Shown here in pieces: positions 51,320-56,027 of a stretch of 56,027 bases of DNA. This DNA comes from Gemmatimonadaceae bacterium. Its GTDB lineage: Bacteria > Gemmatimonadota > Gemmatimonadetes > Gemmatimonadales > Gemmatimonadaceae. Below the pieces are notes generated by a model that was not told the origin of the DNA, searched no databases, and saw only the letters and a program-made list of their open reading frames with translations. The stretch's first letter is position 1; each line of letters opens with the position of its first letter. The DNA is taken from the NCBI GenBank assembly GCA_035533015.1, contig DATLUQ010000054.1:1-56027 (forward strand). Reading direction: 5' to 3'. Both the position numbers and the translations under genes were made by a program.

Positions 51320-52680
51320 GACCCGTTCCCCCCTCCGAAGAATTCGGCGTGAAGCCGCCGCATCACCGGGTTCACCTGATCGTCCTCCACCACGATCGTC
51401 AGGTTGATGCCGGTGGCGCTCAACGACAACATGTACACCCGCACGTCTCCCAGCGCCTGCAACGCGCGCGACATCGACAGGCCGCCGTCGCTCAGCCCGG
51501 CGCCGACCACGGCGACGATGCCGCGATTCCGCTCGATGGCCACGTCGCCCAACGCGCGCAGATCGACGATCAACGCGTCGAGATGGGACGCGTCGTCCAC
51601 GGTGAGCGATACCGACACCTCCGACGTGGCCACGACGTCGACCGACGTCTTGTGACGCTCGAACACCTCGAACAGGGTGCGCAGAAACCCCTCGGTGAGC
51701 AACATGCGGGGCGACCGCACCTTCACCAGGCTCACCCCGCTCTTGCCCGCGATGGCCGTGACCGGCCGGCGCGGCGCGTCGAACGTGATCATCGTGCCGG
51801 GTGACTTCGGATGGCGCGCGTTGAGCACGTACACGGGAATGCCCAAGCGCACGGCGGGTGCAATCGTACTCGGGTGCAGCACCTTCGCGCCGAACGAGGC
51901 CAACTCCGAGGCCTCGTCGAACCCCACCCGCTCGATGAGTTTCGTCCCCTGTACGACGCGCGGGTCGCCGGTGAGCATGCCGTCCACGTCGGTCCAGATC
52001 TCGATGGCCTCGGCCTGCAGCGCGGCGCCGAACAGGGACGCACTGTAGTCCCCGCCCCCACGCCCCAGCGTGGTCGTGACGCCGGTGCTCCTGCACGACC
52101 CGATGAATCCGCCGAGCACCGGGATCTCCCCATTGCGCACCACCGGCGCGACCACGCGTTGCGCGGCTTCCGCGATCGCGTCGGGGTCCGGCTCGGCCTT
52201 GGTGAACGTGTCGTCGGTGATCATCACGCGCCGAGCTTCGACGTGCGCGGCCGGCAGCCCGGCGCGACAGAACGCGGCGGTGCAGAGTAGCGACGAGAGT
52301 TGCTCGCCGACGGCCGCGATGGCGTCCTGGCTGCGCGGCGTCAGATCGCCGAGCACCGAGAGCGCCCCGGCCAGACTGGCCAGTTCGTCGAACATGGCGC
52401 TCATCTCGCCCATCACGTCGTTGGCCTCGCGACCGGTGCCGAGCAGCGCTTCGGCTTCGTCGAGATGCCGCTTGCGCAGCGCCTCGACGCTGCGCAGGGC
52501 GATGATGAGCTGTCCGCGCGCCGACTGGTCGGCGATCTCGAGCAGCAGGTTGGTGGCCCCCGCCAGCGCCGACACGACGACGATCGGCGCGCGCCCGCGC
52601 CGCGTTTGTACGATCGCGGCGGCGCGCCGGATCGCCGCGGCATCGGCCACGGACGTGCCCCCGAACTTGAGGACGATCAC
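51316..52680 (-). CDS. lysC: Aspartate kinase
   Basis: 454 residues. Kinase domain starts MIVLKFGGTSVADAAA; LGRGGGDYSA and WTDVDGMLTGDPR are the aspartokinase motifs. Two C-terminal ACT domains (about 300-370 and 380-450) suggest feedback control by lysine or threonine. A stand-alone kinase with no homoserine dehydrogenase domain. Overlaps asd and dapB by ATGA. Confidence 0.95.
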   Translation of the reverse strand: MIVLKFGGTSVADAAAIRRAAAIVQTRRGRAPIVVVSALAGATNLLLEIADQSARGQLIIALRSVEALRKRHLDEAEALLGTGREANDVMGEMSAMFDELASLAGALSVLGDLTPRSQDAIAAVGEQLSSLLCTAAFCRAGLPAAHVEARRVMITDDTFTKAEPDPDAIAEAAQRVVAPVVRNGEIPVLGGFIGSCRSTGVTTTLGRGGGDYSASLFGAALQAEAIEIWTDVDGMLTGDPRVVQGTKLIERVGFDEASELASFGAKVLHPSTIAPAVRLGIPVYVLNARHPKSPGTMITFDAPRRPVTAIAGKSGVSLVKVRSPRMLLTEGFLRTLFEVFERHKTSVDVVATSEVSVSLTVDDASHLDALIVDLRALGDVAIERNRGIVAVVGAGLSDGGLSMSRALQALGDVRVYMLSLSATGINLTIVVEDDQVNPVMRRLHAEFFGGGNGS

Positions 52681-53750
52681 GGCCGCCCGAGCAGCCCGCG
52701 CGCAGCCATGAGTTCGGCGTTCAGCACCGACGCGCCGGCCGCTCCGCGGATGATATTGTGGGCCATCGCCACCAGCTTCACGTGGAACACCGGATCGCGC
52801 CGCACGCGGCCCACTACGACCGCCATGCCGTTGCCCTCCATCCGGTCGCGCCGCGGTTGCGGGCGGTCGGGCTCATCGCGCAGCACGAGGGCGCGCGCGG
52901 GCGAGGTGGGCAGATGGCGGGCCTCCTCGGCGCCCGTCCATTCGCGCAGCACCGCCTTCACCTCGTCCGGGCCGGCGCTCTGCTCGAACTCCACCGACAT
53001 GCAGACGGTATGCCCGTGCTCCACCGGCACCCGATTGGCGTGCGCGGTCACGGCGAATGGCGCCGGCCGGATGGCGCCCTGGCTCACGTGGCCGAGCATC
53101 TTGTTCACCTCGATCTCGATCTTCGGCTCCTCGTCGCGTATGAACGGGATGACGTTGCCAAGGATGTCGAGGCTGGGCACGCCCGGATAGCCGGCCCCCG
53201 AGACGGCCTGCAGGGTGGCCATGAACAGCCGCCGCACGCCGAATTTCTGGTGCAGGGGCGCCAGGACCATCGCGGCGGGAATGGAGGCGCAGTTCGCGTT
53301 GGTGACGATCGCCCCCGTCCAGCCGTGGCGATCGCGCTGCGCCGGCAGCACCTCGAGGTGGTGCGGGTTCACCTCGGGGATGAGCAGCGGCACGTCCGAC
53401 TCCATCCGGTAGTTCTTGGCGTTGCTCAACACGATGCGCCCGGCGCGGGCGAACGCCGGTTCCACCTCGCCGGCCGCTGTGGCATCGAGCGCCGAGAACA
53501 CCAGTTCGGCGTCCAGCGCCGCTGGGTCGCACGGCAGCACCGGCATGCCCGCCACGCCGGCCGGCGGCGCATCGTCGCCCACCCAACGTACGGCTTCCGC
53601 GTAGGACTTCCCGGCCGAACGCTCCGAGGCAGCGAGCGCGGCGATCTCGAACCAGGGGTGATCGGCGAGCAGTCGGACGAAGGCCTGGCCGACGGCGCCG
53701 GTGGCGCCGAGAATGGCCACGCGGCGCTTCTGCGAGGGAGCGGAGGTCAT
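52677..53750 (-). CDS. asd: Aspartate-semialdehyde dehydrogenase
   Basis: 357 residues. NADP loop AILGATGAVGQAF near 12-24; catalytic Cys154 in NANCASIPAAM, and the active-site His is in the HANRVPVEHGHT stretch. The NCAS form and overall layout match the archaeal/fungal-like Asd group. Second step of the aspartate pathway, shared by lysine, threonine and methionine. Confidence 0.94.
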   Translation of the reverse strand: MTSAPSQKRRVAILGATGAVGQAFVRLLADHPWFEIAALAASERSAGKSYAEAVRWVGDDAPPAGVAGMPVLPCDPAALDAELVFSALDATAAGEVEPAFARAGRIVLSNAKNYRMESDVPLLIPEVNPHHLEVLPAQRDRHGWTGAIVTNANCASIPAAMVLAPLHQKFGVRRLFMATLQAVSGAGYPGVPSLDILGNVIPFIRDEEPKIEIEVNKMLGHVSQGAIRPAPFAVTAHANRVPVEHGHTVCMSVEFEQSAGPDEVKAVLREWTGAEEARHLPTSPARALVLRDEPDRPQPRRDRMEGNGMAVVVGRVRRDPVFHVKLVAMAHNIIRGAAGASVLNAELMAARGLLGRP

Positions 53751-53760
53751 GGGCGGCGGG

Positions 53761-54756
53761 TCAGGACTGCAGGAGCGCGCGCGTCATGCGCGCGTAGGCG
53801 TCGACGGCACCGCGGAGTTCCGCGACGTCCACGAATTCGTCGGGCGTATGGGCGACGGTGATCGATCCTGGCCCATAGAGCAATGGCGTTCCCCACCGAT
53901 CGAGGAGCGGGATGTCAGACGTGTAGGAAACCGCCGCCGTCTCGAATCCAGGAAGCGTGTGAAAGCGCTGCGGCGGGATGTGCGATCCCCAGTCGAGTTC
54001 GGCCCTGTCCTTGGCCCATCGTTCGACCTGGGCGCGCAACGGCGTCACGTCGCCCACGAGCCGGAACATGATCTCCACCTCGCACAGCGCGGGAACGATG
54101 TTGGCCTCGGTCCCGCCGTGAATGGTGCCGATGTTGAACGTGCTGGCGCCGAGCACCGGATCGGACGCGAGTTCGAGATCGTGAATCGTCGCAAGCAGAC
54201 CGAGCATGGGCTCGATGGCCGACTGGCCCAGGTGCGCGTACGCCGAGTGTGCGGCGCGCCCGCGGGTGCGGATGATGACGCGCTGCGAGCCCTTGGCGCC
54301 GCTGGCGAGCTTGCTCTCGGTGGGTTCGCCGTTGATCAGCCAGTTGCTGGTGGCGGGCAGATGGTTGGCGGCGCGCGCGCCGTCGGAGTTCTTCTCCTCG
54401 CCCACCACGAACAGCAGATCCACCCGGTGCTCGCCTTCGTCGGCGAGCTGCTGGGCCGCGACCATCATGGCAGCGGCGATGCCCTTGGCGTCGCAGGCGC
54501 CGCGACCATAGAGGCGGTTGCCTTCGAGCCGCGGCGACACGTAGGGTGGCACGGTATCGAGGTGCGTGGACAGGGTGACGCCCTGACCCGACCGCGCTGC
54601 CCAGACGTTCGCGCGTCCGGGCGCGACTTCCTGCAATTCCACGTTCCAACCGCGGGCCACGAGCCAGCGGGAAACGAAGTCGACGGCGCCGGATTCGGCG
54701 CCGCTGGTCGATTGGATGGCCAGCAATTCGGCGGCGAGGGCGACGACGTCGGTCAT
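53761..54756 (-). CDS. M20 metallopeptidase, probable DapE
   Basis: 331 residues. M20 zinc motifs: STHLDTVPP (His65, Asp67), GRGACDAKG (Asp89) and VGEEKNS (Glu120, Glu121). A dimerisation domain lies about 160-260 (RGRAAHSAYAHLG). Because dapD is here and the succinylase route needs a desuccinylase, and because the gene is 10 bases before asd, succinyl-diaminopimelate desuccinylase (DapE) is the likely role. It is shorter than typical DapE (about 375), and ArgE- or LysK-type deacetylases have the same motifs. Confidence 0.72.
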   Translation of the reverse strand: MTDVVALAAELLAIQSTSGAESGAVDFVSRWLVARGWNVELQEVAPGRANVWAARSGQGVTLSTHLDTVPPYVSPRLEGNRLYGRGACDAKGIAAAMMVAAQQLADEGEHRVDLLFVVGEEKNSDGARAANHLPATSNWLINGEPTESKLASGAKGSQRVIIRTRGRAAHSAYAHLGQSAIEPMLGLLATIHDLELASDPVLGASTFNIGTIHGGTEANIVPALCEVEIMFRLVGDVTPLRAQVERWAKDRAELDWGSHIPPQRFHTLPGFETAAVSYTSDIPLLDRWGTPLLYGPGSITVAHTPDEFVDVAELRGAVDAYARMTRALLQS

Positions 54757-54791
54757 CCGCCAAACTTATCAGGTTGGAGGCGCCACGGGAG

Positions 54792-55598
54792 CTACCACCC
54801 CGCCGCTATCCCGAACAGCATCTGGCCGTCGTTGTACGAGTGGGCGCCGCGGGCAAGGGCCCCGCTGTCGTAGTTGTCGGTGAAGGCCAGCGAAAGCGAG
54901 ACCGTCCCGTTCATCTTCTCCCGCAGTTCCGTACTCGAACTGACCAGGAACTGCGAGACTCCCGTGGCGCTCGGTTGCCAGGACGTGGCGTGGGTAATCT
55001 GCACCCGGTCGTCGAAGGCGTGGTGGTACTTGGCCAGCCAGGAAAAGCGGGCGATCCGCTCGTCGGGAAAGTGGACACTGCTGTCCAGCGGGGTGGTCTG
55101 CTCCGCGGACAGCGACAGGCTGAGGCTCGCGGCGCTGGCGGGGGTTTGCTGGATGTTCCATTTGGCGCCCGCGCCCAGGCTGTACCGGGACGCGATGCGT
55201 TTCTCGAGGTTCGACTCGAAGGTCGTGGTGACGAAGCTCGAGAAGGGCGCGAGGGGGCGGAAGGTCATGGCCACCGTGCCGAGCCAGAGCCGCTTGATGA
55301 CCGTGCGGGGACCCGATTGGACAGAGGCTTCGCCGTACTGGGTCTGCAACTCGGCACTGACGCCGAGCGCGGAGTCGACCCGGGCCAACCTGCCATCGGC
55401 GCCGAGCACCTGTTGCTGCGTGTTGCCGAAGAAGATGCTGGCGTTGGCCAGGGCGCCGCCCGACCAGAGCTTGGGGAGTTTCGCGGACGGTTTGGGCGTC
55501 GGCGTCAGGGCCACGGCAGGCGCGACGGGGACAGTGCTCAGCAGCACAAAGGCCAGTGCGGATGCGCCGGCCTGACGGAGTTCGAGGAACGACGGCAT
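54792..55598 (-). CDS. Predicted outer-membrane beta-barrel protein
   Basis: 268 residues from the ATG at 55598 (ATG at 55625 possible). Signal peptide about 1-32 (GASALAFVLLSTVPVAPAVA). The rest alternates hydrophobic and polar strands with aromatic residues, and the C-terminus is a Trp after GIAAGW. It is like the DUF481 group of small outer-membrane proteins, but I cannot assign the family firmly. Isolated, 35 bases before the M20 gene, and next to the tRNA remnant. Confidence 0.65.
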   Translation of the reverse strand: MPSFLELRQAGASALAFVLLSTVPVAPAVALTPTPKPSAKLPKLWSGGALANASIFFGNTQQQVLGADGRLARVDSALGVSAELQTQYGEASVQSGPRTVIKRLWLGTVAMTFRPLAPFSSFVTTTFESNLEKRIASRYSLGAGAKWNIQQTPASAASLSLSLSAEQTTPLDSSVHFPDERIARFSWLAKYHHAFDDRVQITHATSWQPSATGVSQFLVSSSTELREKMNGTVSLSLAFTDNYDSGALARGAHSYNDGQMLFGIAAGW

Positions 55599-55668
55599 TT
55601 CGAAAAATACGCGCGGCGGCCGCAAGGGGTACCCCGCGATGGAGAGTTACGTAGTCGTGACATGGGAA

Positions 55669-55722
55669 TGCCGGGGCCGGGTCTCGAACCCGGATGGGGT
55701 TGCCCCCAAGGGATTTTAAGTC
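55669..55722 (-). tRNA. tRNA-Leu(UAA), 3' fragment only
   Basis: Minus strand, 3' side intact: anticodon loop CTTAAAA (55720-55714, anticodon UAA at 55718-55716), the 3' anticodon-stem strand TCCCT, a long class II variable arm built on GGGG/CCCC, the T-arm CCGGG-TTCGAGA-CCCGG (55693-55677), and the acceptor strand CCCCGGC plus discriminator A (55669). The 5' side fails: TCTGA cannot pair with TCCCT beyond two bases, and no GCCGGGG acceptor strand occurs upstream. It is therefore not a working tRNA gene; it looks like the duplicated end of an attachment site. Confidence 0.7.
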
Positions 55723-55724
55723 AG

Positions 55725-56027
55725 ACGGACCCCACCCATCGCGATGCGGCGAGTTGCGCCACTTTCGCGCTTCTTCATCCGTCGTCGCAGGGGGCCGCGA
55801 TACCGGTGGCCTGACCACGACCCACCGCGATGCGCCGCTGTTGGACGGCGAAATCCGCCTCGGTTTTCCACGCAATTTTCCCCGCGAGGTCGAGACCGCA
55901 ATTCGCTTTGCGGCCGACCGATTACTGGCCCGGGGACGCTCCCGGCAATCCCCGCAATGTCACAAAATCTTAGTGGCGTTTGGCTTCTCGCTGGCAGTCC
56001 AAGTAGGCCTCCCTGTGCGAGGACCGC
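55725..56027. other. Unassigned right-edge sequence, candidate end of an integrated element
   Basis: Beyond the tRNA fragment the G+C content is somewhat lower and no gene is recognisable. Short open frames exist on both strands (for example a 61-codon minus-strand frame whose stop is the anticodon TAA), but none has a domain or coding signal I trust. If the tRNA fragment is an attachment site, this is the start of the integrated DNA. Confidence 0.45.

Noticed and set aside
55716-55901. Possible end of an integrase reading into the tRNA fragment
   Set aside because: The 61-codon frame stops at the anticodon TAA but has none of the Arg-His-x-x-Arg or Tyr motifs of tyrosine recombinases and is too short to judge.

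Overview
This 56 kb window is G+C-rich (about two thirds by eye), gene-dense bacterial chromosome. It is nearly all housekeeping genes, packed head to tail with many 1 to 19 base overlaps of the ATGA, GTGA or TGATG kind. A Gram-negative envelope is implied by an RseP-type protease, a porin, a second predicted outer-membrane beta-barrel and the MreBCD/PBP2/RodA machinery. Several proteins fit a non-proteobacterial lineage: a short ProS, a short Thermus-like EF-Ts, an Asd of the NCAS type and tandem PstB ATPases. My best guess is Gemmatimonadota or a neighbouring phylum. That is inference from protein character, not a database result.

Layout. 1-1800: end of an unidentified plus-strand gene, a terminator, and an IS1595-family (ISXO2-like) transposase with a translationally coupled 66-codon ORF. 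1822-2377: ptsN-like EIIA with its own promoter. 2382-17046 (minus): a run of about 14.7 kb, mreB-mreC-mreD-mrdA-rodA-accD-folC-hisS-proS-lysA-phosphoesterase-guaA-membrane protein, joining rod-shape morphogenesis to fatty-acid, folate, aminoacyl-tRNA, lysine and GMP synthesis. 17312-22392 (minus): ald, an M16 peptidase, pnp, rpsO. 22530-30623 (minus): rplM-rpsI, then rpsB-tsf-pyrH-frr-uppS-cdsA-dxr-rseP. 30753-31991 (minus): an MFS carboxylate transporter with a Jen1-type motif. 32239-38755 (plus): a phosphate-uptake operon, porin-pstS-pstC-pstA-pstB1-pstB2-phoU. 38752-44561 (minus): an acyl-CoA carboxylase operon (carboxyltransferase, biotin carboxylase, biotin carrier) with an RlmD-like rRNA methyltransferase in the middle and a beta-propeller protein at the end. 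44927-54756 (minus): dapE-like-asd-lysC-dapB-dapA-dapD-aroA-cmk-rpsA, which carries most of the succinylase route to diaminopimelate; lysA at 5225-6505 supplies the last step to lysine. 54792-55598: a predicted outer-membrane protein. 55669-55722: the 3' part only of a tRNA-Leu(UAA), which looks like the attachment-site remnant of an integrated element lying beyond the right edge.

Regulation readable from the sequence: sigma70-like promoters with TTGAC(A/G)-N17 spacing before the transposase, ptsN, rplM, rpsA and the MFS gene, and a TTTACA-N16 version before rpsO. PHO-box-like 11-base-period repeats lie upstream of both the porin and pstC. There is an intrinsic terminator between rpsO and pnp, and an attenuator-like hairpin between rpsB and tsf.

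I found no CRISPR array, no complete prophage and no clear new defence or metabolic system. The least explained features are a 155-base imperfect palindrome between rpsA and the acyl-CoA carboxylase operon, the truncated tRNA-Leu at the right edge, the small basic ORF coupled to the transposase, and the PHO-box-like repeats inside the pst operon.
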